Both the position numbers and the translations under genes were made by a program. Below the pieces are notes generated by a model. That model had not been told where the DNA came from. It ran no database searches and saw only the letters and a list, made by a program, of their open reading frames with translations. A stretch of 23,993 nucleotides of DNA from CBDTTM01 sp965363355. GTDB taxonomy: Bacteria > Bacillota > Negativicutes > Selenomonadales > Selenomonadaceae. Numbering within the stretch: position 1 is the first letter of the stretch; the number at the start of each line of letters is the position of its first letter. The stretch is from contig CBDTTM010000017.1 of assembly GCA_965363355.1 (NCBI GenBank), positions 1-23,993 of the forward strand, written 5' to 3'. Of the stretch, positions 14,213 to 23,900 are shown piece after piece.

Positions 14213-16246
14213 TTAACCCATGATATGGAAACTAGTCAAAATCATATCAATGATCTTTATGCCGAGAAAAGGGGCGATTATGCCACCGACTCCATAAATC
14301 AATAAATTTTGTTTCAAAATCATATCTGCGCCCAGTGGCTTATACTTTACCCCTTTTAACGCTAAAGGAATGAGTGCTATGATAATGAGCGCATTGAAAA
14401 TCACGGCACTCAGCACAGCACTATCCGGAGTTTGCAGCTGCATGATATTGAATATCCCCAAAGATGGATACATCCCGGCAAAAATTGCTGGAATAATTGC
14501 AAAGTATTTTGCTATATCGTTGGCTATGCTGAACGTAGTCAGCGACCCCCTTGTCATCAGCAGTTGCTTACCGATTTCCACAATTTCAATAAGCTTGGTT
14601 GGATTTGAATCCAAATCCACCATATTCCCCGCTTCTTTTGCCGCCTGGGTTCCGCTATTCATCGCTACGCCTACATCAGCTTGTGCCAATGCCGGAGCAT
14701 CGTTGGTTCCATCGCCAGTCATCGCTACGAGCATACCGCCTTCTTGATATGTCCGGATCATCTTGAGTTTGGCTTCCGGCGTAGCTTCTGCCAGAAAATC
14801 ATCCACACCGGCTTCAGCGGCAATCGCGGCTGCTGTCAGTGGGTTATCACCCGTAATCATCACCGTACGGATGCCCATTTTCCTAAGATCACGAAAACGT
14901 TCCTTTATTCCGCCTTTTACGATATCTTTGAGATGTATCGTACCGATTATTCTTTTATCTTTGGCTACGACTAAAGGTGTTCCGCCGCTTTTAGCGATTT
15001 TTTCGCTGGCGAGCTTCACATCTTCCGGAAAATTTTCGTTGCTATTTGCTGCGTATTGCCGCATAGCCTCTACTGATCCTTTGCGAATCTCTATGCCATT
15101 GATATTCACGCCGCTCATGCGAGTTTGCGCGGTGAAGGGAACAAATTCAGCCTGCAAAGACTGAAGGTCCCGTTCTCTTAGTCCATAACGCTCTTTAGCT
15201 AATACAACAATGCTTCGACCTTCTGGCGTTTCATCTGCCAAAGAAGATAACTGAGCGATATCTGCCATTTTCTCGGCAGTAATTCCCATATGTGGAATAA
15301 ATTCAGTTGCCATGCGGTTTCCAATTGTGATCGTACCCGTCTTATCGAGCAACAAAACATTAACATCCCCGGCAGCCTCCACTGCCCGCCCCGACATCGC
15401 CAAAACATTGCGTTTAAACAAACGATCCATACCCGCAATGCCGATAGAACTCAATAGCCCGCCAATCGTCGTTGGAATCAGGCATACCAAAAGTGCTACC
15501 AACGTAACCGGTGAAATCAACGTTCCTGAATAGATTGCAAAAGGCTCTATAGTAACGACTGCGGCCAAAAATATCAAAGAAAGGCTCACCAATAAAATCG
15601 TCAAAGCAATCTCATTCGGCGTTTTTTGCCGTTTAGCGCCTTCTACCAAGCTAATCATTCGATCGAGGAAGGTTTCTCCCGGATTTGCCATTACTTTAAC
15701 TTTGATCCAGTCAGACAAAACCTTCGTCCCGCCTGTCACCGAAGATTTATCGCCGCCGGCTTCGCGTATCACCGGAGCAGATTCACCGGTAACAGCACTT
15801 TCATCAACCGTTGCCATGCCTTCGACGATTTCGCCATCGCTTGGAATAAGCTCGCCGGCCTCGACAAAGATCACATCACCTTTTTTCAAATGTCCGGCAT
15901 CGACAATGTCGAGTTTATCTCCATGGAACCTTTTGGCTTTGACATCCTGCCTGGTGCTTCGCAGCGCTTGTGCCTGCGCTTTGCCACGTCCTTCGGCAAT
16001 CGCTTCGGCAAAATTGGCAAATAGCACCGTAAACCATAACCAGATACTGATCTGTATCGCCAAAAAAGCAGAACCATCTCCTAGCAAAAAATCATTGATT
16101 GCTACATAGCTCGTAAAAATTGCCCCAACATAAACGATGAACATCACCGGGCTTTTTATTTGTACGACAGGGTCAAGTTTTTTAAAAGCTTCTTTTATCG
16201 CTGTCTTTACGATTTTCATATCAAAATTATTCTTTTGCCCACTCAT
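14213..16246 (-). CDS. kdpB: KdpB, P-type ATPase catalytic subunit
   Basis: 677 aa from ATG 16246. A GTG at 16255 in frame is rejected because it overlaps the ribosome site (AGGTG) serving 16246. P-type ATPase marks: TGES (about 153-156, dephosphorylation loop), DKTGTIT with phospho-Asp near 301, the KGSVEAMR nucleotide-site block, MITGDNPLTAAAIA and GDGTNDAPALAQADVGVAMN (hinge). It hydrolyses ATP to drive K+ uptake through KdpA. Length close to E. coli KdpB (682 aa). Gap to kdpA is 17 nt from this start. Confidence 0.96.
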   Translation of the reverse strand: MSGQKNNFDMKIVKTAIKEAFKKLDPVVQIKSPVMFIVYVGAIFTSYVAINDFLLGDGSAFLAIQISIWLWFTVLFANFAEAIAEGRGKAQAQALRSTRQDVKAKRFHGDKLDIVDAGHLKKGDVIFVEAGELIPSDGEIVEGMATVDESAVTGESAPVIREAGGDKSSVTGGTKVLSDWIKVKVMANPGETFLDRMISLVEGAKRQKTPNEIALTILLVSLSLIFLAAVVTIEPFAIYSGTLISPVTLVALLVCLIPTTIGGLLSSIGIAGMDRLFKRNVLAMSGRAVEAAGDVNVLLLDKTGTITIGNRMATEFIPHMGITAEKMADIAQLSSLADETPEGRSIVVLAKERYGLRERDLQSLQAEFVPFTAQTRMSGVNINGIEIRKGSVEAMRQYAANSNENFPEDVKLASEKIAKSGGTPLVVAKDKRIIGTIHLKDIVKGGIKERFRDLRKMGIRTVMITGDNPLTAAAIAAEAGVDDFLAEATPEAKLKMIRTYQEGGMLVAMTGDGTNDAPALAQADVGVAMNSGTQAAKEAGNMVDLDSNPTKLIEIVEIGKQLLMTRGSLTTFSIANDIAKYFAIIPAIFAGMYPSLGIFNIMQLQTPDSAVLSAVIFNALIIIALIPLALKGVKYKPLGADMILKQNLLIYGVGGIIAPFLGIKIIDMILTSFHIMG

Positions 16247-16263
16247 TTTTTTCACCTGTTCCT

Positions 16264-17970
16264 TTAAAATGTCATGCCTTGAAACATCAGCAATTGTTCA
16301 ACGATTGGCCCAATGGACAGTGCCGGCAAAAACGTCAAGGCACCAACAACCAGGATAATGCCCGATAACAGCACCATAAACAAAGGACTTGTCGTCGCAA
16401 ACGTTCCGAGCCCCTCTGGCGCAATCTTTTTTTCCGCCAAACTTCCCGCTACTGCCAGAAGCGGGATAATGATGCCAAACCGGCCTAAAAGCATTGCCGC
16501 GCCCAGCATAAGGTCATAAAAGAGCGTATTGGCCGTAAGTCCGGCAAAAGCGCTTCCATTGTTTGCTGCGGCCGAAGTAAACGCGTATAAAATTTCACTC
16601 AAGCCATGAGGGCCATTATTATTTAAAGCACTTGTCCCCGCCTCTAAGACAGATGCAATTCCACTAAACAAGAGAATTGTGATTGAAGGAACCAGCAAGG
16701 CGAGCATGATCAATTTCATTTCTCTGGACTCTACCTTTTTCCCTAAATACTCCGGAGTCCGTCCAACCATCAAGCCAACGATAAACACCGTAATCAAAAC
16801 ATAGATCATGATGCCATAAAACCCAGAACCAACACCACCAAATACGATTTCTCCGAGCATCATTTGCAGCATCGGGACTAAGCCCCCCACAGGTGTCAGA
16901 CTATCGTGCATATTGTTGACCGCCCCGCAAGAGGCCGCCGTAGTCACCGTAGTAAATAAAGAGGAGCCGCCTATGCCAAAGCGCACTTCCTTGCCTTCAA
17001 AAGACGTAGGTTCGCTGATATTCATCTGTGCCAGCATCGGATTGCCTTGGATCTCGCTATAATAGTTTATCCCCAGCATAATCGCAAACAGCAAAAACAT
17101 GGCCCCGGCAATTGCATATCCTTGTTTCTTATTCTTCGTAACCTTGCCGAACATAAAGACAATCGCCAAGGGCAACAAAAACATCGCTAACATCTGAACA
17201 AAATTAGTAAGAGGTGTTGGGTTTTCAAACGGATGTGCCGAATTCGCATTGAAAAATCCTCCCCCATTGGTCCCCAGCATCTTGATTGCTTCCTGTGAAG
17301 CCACTGGCCCCATCGCAAGATTTTGTATCCCGCCATCGAGTGTTTGAACGTTTTGATACGCGGATAAGTTCTGCGGTACGCCTTGGAAAACAAAGAAAAT
17401 CGTCAATAAAATAGATATTGGTAATAAGATTCGAACTGTGCAGCGGACCATATCCGACCAGAAATTTCCAATCAAATTCGTTGTTTTTCTCGTTAAGCCT
17501 CGAATGAAAGCTACGGCTACAGCACAGCCCGTTGCCGCTGACAAGAAATTTTGTACAGTCATGCCTGCCATTTGCGTGAAATAGCTTAATGTAGATTCCC
17601 CGGCATAAGCCTGCCAATTCGTATTTGTCACAAAACTGATGGCTGTATTTAAAGCTAAATGCCAGCTTTCAACCGCACCAAAACCTTGAGGATTCCACGG
17701 CAGAAAAGCTTGCAGCAATTGAATCAAGAAAAGAACAAATATGCCCATTACATTGAAAAAAAGCAACGATGCAGCATATTGTTTCCAGTTCATTTCTTTT
17801 TTTTCATCTACCCCGCCAATCCGATATACACACCTTTCTATTGGCGAAAAAATCCTTGTATCTGTATCTTCCTCTTTGTAAAAAACCTTTGCCATATAAC
17901 TTCCGAGCGGCAAAGCCAATCCTATAAGTACTACAGCAAAGACCAAAAATAACATTCCATCACTCAACAT
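16264..17970 (-). CDS. kdpA: KdpA, potassium-binding channel-like subunit
   Basis: 568 aa, about ten membrane helices, of the superfamily of K+ transporters. Selectivity-filter segments appear at SFVTNTNWQAY (112-122), MLGTNGGGFFNANSAHPFEN (231-250), CGAVNNMHDSLTPVGG and AAANNGSAFAGL. It binds K+ and passes it to KdpB. The ATG is 1 nt after the kdpF stop, and its ribosome site (GGAGGAG) is inside the last codons of kdpF. Length is close to E. coli KdpA (557 aa). Confidence 0.96.
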   Translation of the reverse strand: MLSDGMLFLVFAVVLIGLALPLGSYMAKVFYKEEDTDTRIFSPIERCVYRIGGVDEKKEMNWKQYAASLLFFNVMGIFVLFLIQLLQAFLPWNPQGFGAVESWHLALNTAISFVTNTNWQAYAGESTLSYFTQMAGMTVQNFLSAATGCAVAVAFIRGLTRKTTNLIGNFWSDMVRCTVRILLPISILLTIFFVFQGVPQNLSAYQNVQTLDGGIQNLAMGPVASQEAIKMLGTNGGGFFNANSAHPFENPTPLTNFVQMLAMFLLPLAIVFMFGKVTKNKKQGYAIAGAMFLLFAIMLGINYYSEIQGNPMLAQMNISEPTSFEGKEVRFGIGGSSLFTTVTTAASCGAVNNMHDSLTPVGGLVPMLQMMLGEIVFGGVGSGFYGIMIYVLITVFIVGLMVGRTPEYLGKKVESREMKLIMLALLVPSITILLFSGIASVLEAGTSALNNNGPHGLSEILYAFTSAAANNGSAFAGLTANTLFYDLMLGAAMLLGRFGIIIPLLAVAGSLAEKKIAPEGLGTFATTSPLFMVLLSGIILVVGALTFLPALSIGPIVEQLLMFQGMTF

Positions 17971-17971
17971 A

Positions 17972-18058
17972 TTAAAACTCCTCCGGTTTCATCAAAACAT
18001 AGACTAGATACATGCAGATTCCTCCAGCCAAAGCGGCCCCGAGCCATAAATAAGCCAT
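17972..18058 (-). CDS. kdpF: KdpF, small stabilising subunit
   Basis: 28 aa single-helix membrane peptide: MAYLWLGAALAGGICMYLVY, then VLMKPEEF. It matches the KdpF pattern of one hydrophobic helix ending in (L/M)xxPExF-like residues. ATG 18058 is preferred: AGAGAGGGG is 9 nt upstream, while upstream codons of the longer frame (to 18175) run through the promoter. KdpF stabilises the KdpABC complex in E. coli. First gene of the kdp operon. Confidence 0.88.
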   Translation of the reverse strand: MAYLWLGAALAGGICMYLVYVLMKPEEF

Positions 18059-18089
18059 ACTCTCATACCCCTCTCTCTTCGCTGGGTTC

Positions 18090-18155
18090 ATTATAACGCC
18101 AATATGCGTAAAGATGTCGTCAAGAATCCATGTCATCATGTAAAGATAATGTAAA
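18090..18155 (-). promoter_or_regulatory. kdp operon promoter with KdpE-binding direct repeat
   Basis: Minus strand: TTTACA-TTATC-TTTACA (18155-18139) then a TATAAT -10 box (18095-18090). The -35 position (about 18118-18113, GACATC) is poor; TTGACG at 18123-18118 is 22 nt away. The repeat has the hexamer-5nt-hexamer form of the E. coli KdpE site (TTTATA-N5-TTTACA), and its centre is about 64 nt before the predicted start, close to the E. coli location. The weak -35 fits activator dependence. Confidence 0.78.
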
Positions 18156-18194
18156 GAAAAAACAGGCAATAACATATAAATGCTATTACCTGTT
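18156..18194 (-). terminator. Intrinsic terminator after the TauE/SafE exporter gene
   Basis: Arms 18161-18171 and 18184-18194 form an 11-bp stem with one G-U wobble in the minus-strand RNA; the tail is TTTTTCTTT. It separates the exporter gene from the kdp promoter, whose first TTTACA lies in the T-rich tail. Confidence 0.82.
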
Positions 18195-18223
18195 CATCAA
18201 AAAATTTATTTCGTTTTTAGCCT

Positions 18224-19141
18224 TCACTCAAGCTCTGACGCGATTGCCTTGGCCGCAGTATCTTCACCATCGGCTTTACTTTTGTGCTTAAAAGAATCAT
18301 ACAACATGCGTCCGCCCGTATAGATGATGATGCAAACGACAATCCATTTCAGCGTGGTCAGTGGCAATGATTTCACAATGTACGCGGCAATCAATACGCC
18401 CGCTGCCCCCGTAAGCGTTATCCATAAACTAGCTTTTCGATCATAAGCTCCTTCACTGATGAATTTAAAGCTGGCTATCGGCTGCAGAAAAGCACACGAG
18501 CCCATCATGATTGGAAAAGCTACTCTTGGGCTGAGCCCCAGCAAATAAACCAAAGCCATGCATGGGGCAAAAAGGCCGATACCGATCGTCATAAGTGCAC
18601 CCAAAACAAAATTCCCCACAATTCCGACAAGAAGGCTGTGCCCTTCAAGCGAAATCGCCTCACCGCCAACCGGCATGATATTGAGAAGCCCCGCTAAAAT
18701 AAGCATCGCCACAACCAGAAGTGCAATGCCCATATAGAGCTGTACCTTTTTCTCCGGCAATTTCGCCACAACGCCCGCACCGATAAACGCTCCGGCAGTA
18801 GCCGAAACAATCATCGCCGTCAAAGTAAGCGGATCGACTTCAATAATCGTCATGAAAATCAAAGCTTCCAGAATTACCGGAATACAACAACTCACATTGA
18901 GTGTCCCCGGAATAATGCGATCCGGCACCATTTTAAAAAACTTAAAAAGTGCCGCCAGCTGGGCAAAACTGCCAATGCCAAGCGCATCAAAAAAATTTGT
19001 TACAAAACCAACAACCATAAACCGCAAGGGATTCACTGCGGAAAAATCCTTCCGATTCTTATAAAGGTCACGGCCCAAAGCGACCGAAAAAGCCCCACTA
19101 ATAGTGACCAATATTCCAAAAACAACTGACAGCACTGACAT
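18224..19141 (-). CDS. TauE/SafE-family (sulfite/organosulfonate exporter-like) membrane protein
   Basis: 305 aa from ATG 19141, with GGGAG 6 nt upstream; a TTG at 19171 in frame lies inside an inverted repeat and lacks a ribosome site. Two homologous halves, each about four helices: VVFGILVTISGAFSVALGRD, VGFVTNFFDALGIGSFAQ (G-rich, typical of the family), then the ALMTIGIGLFAPCMALVYLL and GLSPRVAFPIMMGSCAFLQP region. The C-terminus is soluble and charged (HKSKADGEDTAAKAIASELE). Family members move small anions, notably sulfite, sulfoacetate or related compounds; the substrate here is unknown. Monocistronic between a candidate promoter (19196-19225) and the terminator at 18156. Confidence 0.85.
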   Translation of the reverse strand: MSVLSVVFGILVTISGAFSVALGRDLYKNRKDFSAVNPLRFMVVGFVTNFFDALGIGSFAQLAALFKFFKMVPDRIIPGTLNVSCCIPVILEALIFMTIIEVDPLTLTAMIVSATAGAFIGAGVVAKLPEKKVQLYMGIALLVVAMLILAGLLNIMPVGGEAISLEGHSLLVGIVGNFVLGALMTIGIGLFAPCMALVYLLGLSPRVAFPIMMGSCAFLQPIASFKFISEGAYDRKASLWITLTGAAGVLIAAYIVKSLPLTTLKWIVVCIIIYTGGRMLYDSFKHKSKADGEDTAAKAIASELE

Positions 19142-19155
19142 ACCCCTCTCCCTTA

Positions 19156-19185
19156 GCAAAACAGTAAACAAACATTCTGTTTTGC
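19156..19185 (-). promoter_or_regulatory. Perfect inverted repeat in the leader of the TauE/SafE gene
   Basis: GCAAAACAG (19156-19164) and CTGTTTTGC (19177-19185) are 9-bp perfect arms around 12 nt. It sits between the predicted transcription start and the ribosome site, so it is a candidate operator or a leader hairpin. The binding protein is unknown. Confidence 0.6.
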
Positions 19186-19195
19186 AGATGTTACT

Positions 19196-19225
19196 AATAT
19201 ATCACTATTTTTAGTCAGTCTGCAA
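19196..19225 (-). promoter_or_regulatory. Candidate promoter of the TauE/SafE gene
   Basis: Minus strand TTGCAG (19225-19220), 18-nt spacer, TATATT (19201-19196). Expected start near 19189, immediately next to the inverted repeat 19156-19185. Confidence 0.55.
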
Positions 19226-19259
19226 TATTTTTCGCCGCAACAAACATTTATTTTATAGC

Positions 19260-20867
19260 TTATGACATGATTTCTTTGAGCATCCCATCCAGGCTCTGTT
19301 CATTGAATACTCTCCTATAATAAACGACTTCATCTTGAATCAGTTCATCAATGACACGCATGCCCAAAAGCTCAACTGGAGCTTTATCATCGGTGAGCAA
19401 ATACGCACCTTTTTCATAGTGCTTCATATTGGAAGCTGTTTTCACCATCAAATTTTTCAAATCTTGATTTTTTACAGTTTCCACTTCCTTCAAAAAATCA
19501 GAAGAAGTTTCTCTTTGCTTCATGGCAAACAATTCCCGATTGCTCGAGCCATCTACATTCACCGTATAAACGGTGTGAAATACACTGGCAATCGTATCTG
19601 CCAAATACTGATTGATATTCCCCTCTTTTTCTGTATGCATATTCATATTCACGACCATAACTCCGTTTTCCGTCAAATGGTTTTTAACCAAATCAAAAAA
19701 TTCCGTTGAGGACATTTGAAACGGAATCGTTATATCCTGATATGCATCGACCATGATTACATCGTATTTTTGATCCGTAGCACGCAAATACGCCCGTCCA
19801 TCATAATTTGTGACCTTGATATCAGCCGGAAGTTTAAAATACATATTTGCTAAGTCCGTTATCTTTTGGTCGATTTCGACCCCCTCCACCGAAGCCGCCG
19901 AAAAATATTTTTGACACTCTCTGGCGTAGGTTCCCGTCCCCATGCCTAAAACCAGAATCTTGCTGTTTTGCTTTTGCGAAAGCCCCGCCATCACTGGTGC
20001 AGCCAATGCATAGTCATAATACATTCCCGTCAGGCTATCGTCTTTTTTCATAATGGACTGTACGCCAAAAAGCACATTCGTTGAAAGAATGACACTGCTT
20101 TCTGTCTCTTTTACTTGTAAATAATTATAAATCGATTCGCCTTCATATAAAATATTCTTTTCCCAAAAAGCCAATGAACCTGAATTGCCCGCTGCCATAC
20201 ATGCACAAAAGAAAATCAGGCTAAAGAAACAAGTTTTCCGCCTGATTTTCTTATGAATAAAATACACGAGCCCAATCAAGAGCAACAGTCCAGAAAAGAT
20301 AAAAAATGTGATGGCTGTACCGACGGCAGGAATCGTGACAAACGTTGGCAAAAAAGTCCCGATGATGCTGCCAATCGTATTGATTGCGACCAAATTTCCC
20401 ACGGTTTTCCCATTGGCATCCAAGTTTGACACGGTGTATTTAACCAGAGACGGTGTCACTGTGCCAAGCAGAAAAAGTGGAAATACAAATATAATCAGAC
20501 ACGAAAAAAACGCCGCTAATGTCAAAAAATCAGTATTCACGGTAAAAACCAAAGCTGCTGATATAATCATAATCACATATTTGCCAACAACAGGGATCGC
20601 TGCAATCCACAAAGCCGCAAGGATGATTCTTCTGTACAAAATATCCGGATTCGGATCTTTATCTGCCCAGCGCCCACCCCATACATTGCCAAGCGCCATG
20701 GCGATCATAATCGTCCCAATAATAATCGTCCAAACAATTTGTGATGAACTAAAATACGGCGCTAACAGGCGACTTGCCCCAAGTTCCACAGCCATCACCG
20801 AAACCCCGGCAAAAAACTCCGTCAAATAAAGATAATATGTACGAGTCAATATAGGTTTTGCTTTCAT
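19260..20867 (-). CDS. Membrane-anchored spermidine-synthase-like protein (fused MFS-like/SpeE-like)
   Basis: 535 aa from ATG 20867, with GAGGAGG 6 nt upstream; the open frame to 20966 runs through a terminator and is rejected. Residues 1-230 carry about seven or eight membrane helices (LTEFFAGVSVMAVELGASR, GTIMIAMALGNVWGGRWADK, NLVAINTIGSIIGTFLPTFV). Residues about 240-500 form a SpeE-like Rossmann domain: LVLGMGTGTYARE (about 305-317), VEGVEIDQKI (about 327-336), NYDGRAYLRA (about 354-363), DVIMVDAYQDITIPFQMSS (about 369-387). The aminopropyltransferase signature around the catalytic Asp (DSTDP-like) is replaced by DAYQDITIP. It is therefore probably not a normal spermidine synthase. Fused proteins of this type are widespread and mostly uncharacterised. 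No speD or other polyamine gene is beside it. Confidence 0.85.
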   Translation of the reverse strand: MKAKPILTRTYYLYLTEFFAGVSVMAVELGASRLLAPYFSSSQIVWTIIIGTIMIAMALGNVWGGRWADKDPNPDILYRRIILAALWIAAIPVVGKYVIMIISAALVFTVNTDFLTLAAFFSCLIIFVFPLFLLGTVTPSLVKYTVSNLDANGKTVGNLVAINTIGSIIGTFLPTFVTIPAVGTAITFFIFSGLLLLIGLVYFIHKKIRRKTCFFSLIFFCACMAAGNSGSLAFWEKNILYEGESIYNYLQVKETESSVILSTNVLFGVQSIMKKDDSLTGMYYDYALAAPVMAGLSQKQNSKILVLGMGTGTYARECQKYFSAASVEGVEIDQKITDLANMYFKLPADIKVTNYDGRAYLRATDQKYDVIMVDAYQDITIPFQMSSTEFFDLVKNHLTENGVMVVNMNMHTEKEGNINQYLADTIASVFHTVYTVNVDGSSNRELFAMKQRETSSDFLKEVETVKNQDLKNLMVKTASNMKHYEKGAYLLTDDKAPVELLGMRVIDELIQDEVVYYRRVFNEQSLDGMLKEIMS

Positions 20868-20879
20868 TATAGTCCTCCT

Positions 20880-20912
20880 CAAAAAGCCGAAAATCGCGCG
20901 GATTTTCGGCTT
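20880..20912 (-). terminator. Intrinsic terminator between the GGDEF/EAL gene and the SpeE-like gene
   Basis: Perfect 12-bp stem (AAGCCGAAAATC, 20884-20895, with 20901-20912) around a GCGCG loop, followed on the minus strand by TTTTT and then directly by the ribosome site GAGGAGG of the SpeE-like gene. No -35/-10 pair is evident between the GGDEF/EAL stop (20963) and the stem, so the SpeE-like gene may depend on read-through. Confidence 0.85.
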
Positions 20913-20962
20913 AAACCTCCAGCACTTAACAATTCCACTCAATTTTGAATTGAGCTGAACAA

Positions 20963-23900
20963 TCAATTTAAGGTTTTTATTTCCCCTTGCTCATTTCTTT
21001 CTGTCAATAAATTTAATGCACGCTCTTCTGATACAGGTCGACTGAAAACATATCCTTGGACATAATCACAACGGCAATTTTCCAGTTTTTTGAGTTGCTC
21101 ATCGTTTTCTACGCCTTCGGCAATGATTTCAATCCCGAGCGTATGGCCTAGCTTGATGATGGACTCGACAAATTGCAGTTGCAAATCCTCAAAGGCAATC
21201 TTATCGATAAAAGATTTATCGATTTTTAAATAATTCACCGGCAATCGCCTCAAATAGGTCAAGGAAGAAAATCCTGTTCCAAAATCATCGAGCGCCAGTG
21301 TCACTCCATATTTTTGAAGCTGCTTAAGCTTTAGTATACTGTCCTCCAAATTGTCAATGAATACATTTTCGGTGACTTCAATTTCAATTTGCCCCGGCCT
21401 GATTCCATTTTCAGCAATAATGCTTTGAATCATCGTCACAAAATTTACATCCTTGATTTGCCTTGGTGACACATTTACGGCAACACGTACATCGAATATT
21501 TTTCGTTTTTCCAATGTTTTAGCGAATTGACAGGCTTTCCGAAATACCATCTGCCCGATTTCGACAATCAATTTCCCCCGTTCTGCCAACGCGATGAAAT
21601 TTGCCGGCGGAACAAGCCCAAACTCCTTGCTTTGCCACCGCAGCAAGGCTTCTACGCCGACAATGCGCCGCCCGTCGGTCGTCAACTGCGGTTGATACTG
21701 GAGGAAAAATTCCTCTTGCTTGACAAGTGCATGTCGCAGAGCATTTATCATGAGCATGTCTGCTGCCGTCTTATCTAGTAACGACGGCTCAAAAAATCGC
21801 CAGCAATTACGGCCAGCATCTTTAGCTGAGTACATGGCAGCATCTGCTTTTTTCAAGATTTCATCGGCCTGTTCACCCTGCTTTGGATAAAGGACTACCC
21901 CTATGCTCGCCGACATCTGTACCTGTGCTTCTTGTAGATCATATTCCTGGCAAACCTGAGACAAAGCCCTGCCAGCTACCTCAGAAGCCTTGGAAAGGCT
22001 CGCTTCTCCTGGAACAATGACAACAAATTCATCGCCACTGATGCGTGAAACAAAACCTGTTTCAGAAAAAGCTTCCAGCAGATAGTTCGCCGCTTTTATG
22101 ATTACTTTATCCCCAGCCGAATGACCAAAGGTATCATTGATTGCTTTAAAATCATCAAGATCGATGAACAATACGATTCCCTGCCCTTCACCTTGCCTTG
22201 CCTTCTCCAGTTCTTCAGAAAGACGTTGGTTGAGGCTGACCCTATTGGGTAAATCCGTCAACATATCATAAAACGCCATATGTCTGACCTGTTTTTGTAT
22301 GCGCGTTCGTTCCATTGCCAAAAAAGCCAAATCAGCAAACTGGCATAAGACCTCAATATCTTCTTGGCACACTTCTTCTATTTCATCGACCCAGGTGGCC
22401 GCGAGTATTCCCTTGACTTGATTGTCCTGTTTCAAGGGAACAAAAACAATCCGCGTTTCCTTGTTGGCTCCATGGTCTTTTCTCAAATGGCGGTGCCACC
22501 AATAATCCTTGGACTGAAATACTTGTCCACTCCGATAGACCTCGTGCAAAGGTCCATCCGCCAGCACTGGCAGTTCGTTCATGATCATTGCTTCATCTAT
22601 ACCGATTCCATAATGGATGGTAAAATCACTGCCATCTTCATCGTATCTGCCAATAAAGCCATACGATGCTTTTACCAACTGCATAGCATTATTTAATACC
22701 ATCTCCGCCAGTTGGCCTGCTTCATAGTAATCCGGACGAGTGAGCAGGCTCGTCGTCGCTCTGTACTGGCGTTCTCGCAGCAACAATTTATCTTCCGTGG
22801 CCTGCCTCATGTAGTTTTCCTGATGAAGCGACTCATTGGTGCATTCAAGTTCTTCATTGATTGCAATCATTTCCTGGTTCATCGCTGTAAGTTCCTGGTT
22901 TGCAGCAAATAACTCCTGCGTCCGTGTCTCCACCGTTTGTTCCATTTCTTCATAGGCTTTTTTCAAAGCATTTTCTGCTTGCTTTTGTTCCGTGACATCG
23001 TGCCAAATAAACACAGCACACGCTTCTTTTCCCATTTCAACTACATCCGCTGAAAATATTCCCGTACGCAGACGCCTATCATTCGTCAACCAAACCGTCT
23101 CAAAATTATATATATTTTTATGTTCTTTCATATGATTATATAATTTGCATTTTTCATTTTTTGCCCATAACCCAAAATCCTCAGAGGTATGGCCAATGAC
23201 CTCGTCTCTGCTATAACCAAGGATTTTAAAAAATGCATCATTTGCTTCAATAAAGCATTCCGTCTTAAGATTTACAATGCCGATTACATCTGCGACATAG
23301 CGAAACGCTTTCAAATATTTTTCTTCTGGCCGGGCAAACCTAGTACTGATAAGCAAGACTAAGGCGATTCCTAGTACAATGCAAAAAACAGCGGCTGCCA
23401 TCAATATCTTATTCAAATCGACGACCTCTTGATTCACTTCAGCTAAAGGAGCTGAAACAGCAACGAGCCAATGTGAACCATCACGTAGGTAAATCGGCGT
23501 AAATATCGTAAACATCATAGTATCCAAAACTTTATAACTGCCTACCGTTTGCCCTGTAGTATGCATTGCTTTTCCAAAAAGTTCGGGCAGCTGATCATTT
23601 TCTTCCGGCTTCACTTTAAAAAATATATTATCTTCTATATCTTTCTCAATCAAACTCATTTTTCCATTTAATTCTGGCTTTGTTGCGTGCGCGATAATAA
23701 CACCAGATTGATCCAAAATAAAGCCATAGCCACTGCTTTTGAACTTTATATCTTTTACAATCGCATCCAGGCTTTCAAGCGGAATCGTCGCCTGTATAAT
23801 ACCCGTCATCTGTCCATCTGTAATCACTGGCACGGCAATCGCCAAAGACAATCTGCCGGACCCTTTTGATATAAGAGGCTCTGATATCGTCATCTTTTCC

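Noticed and set aside
20308..20829. 173-aa plus-strand open frame
   Set aside because: Antisense to the membrane half of the SpeE-like gene; it looks like the usual reverse-strand shadow of hydrophobic codons.
19260..20867. Annotating speE (spermidine synthase)
   Set aside because: The catalytic signature differs and the protein carries a membrane domain, so the symbol would imply an unsupported function.
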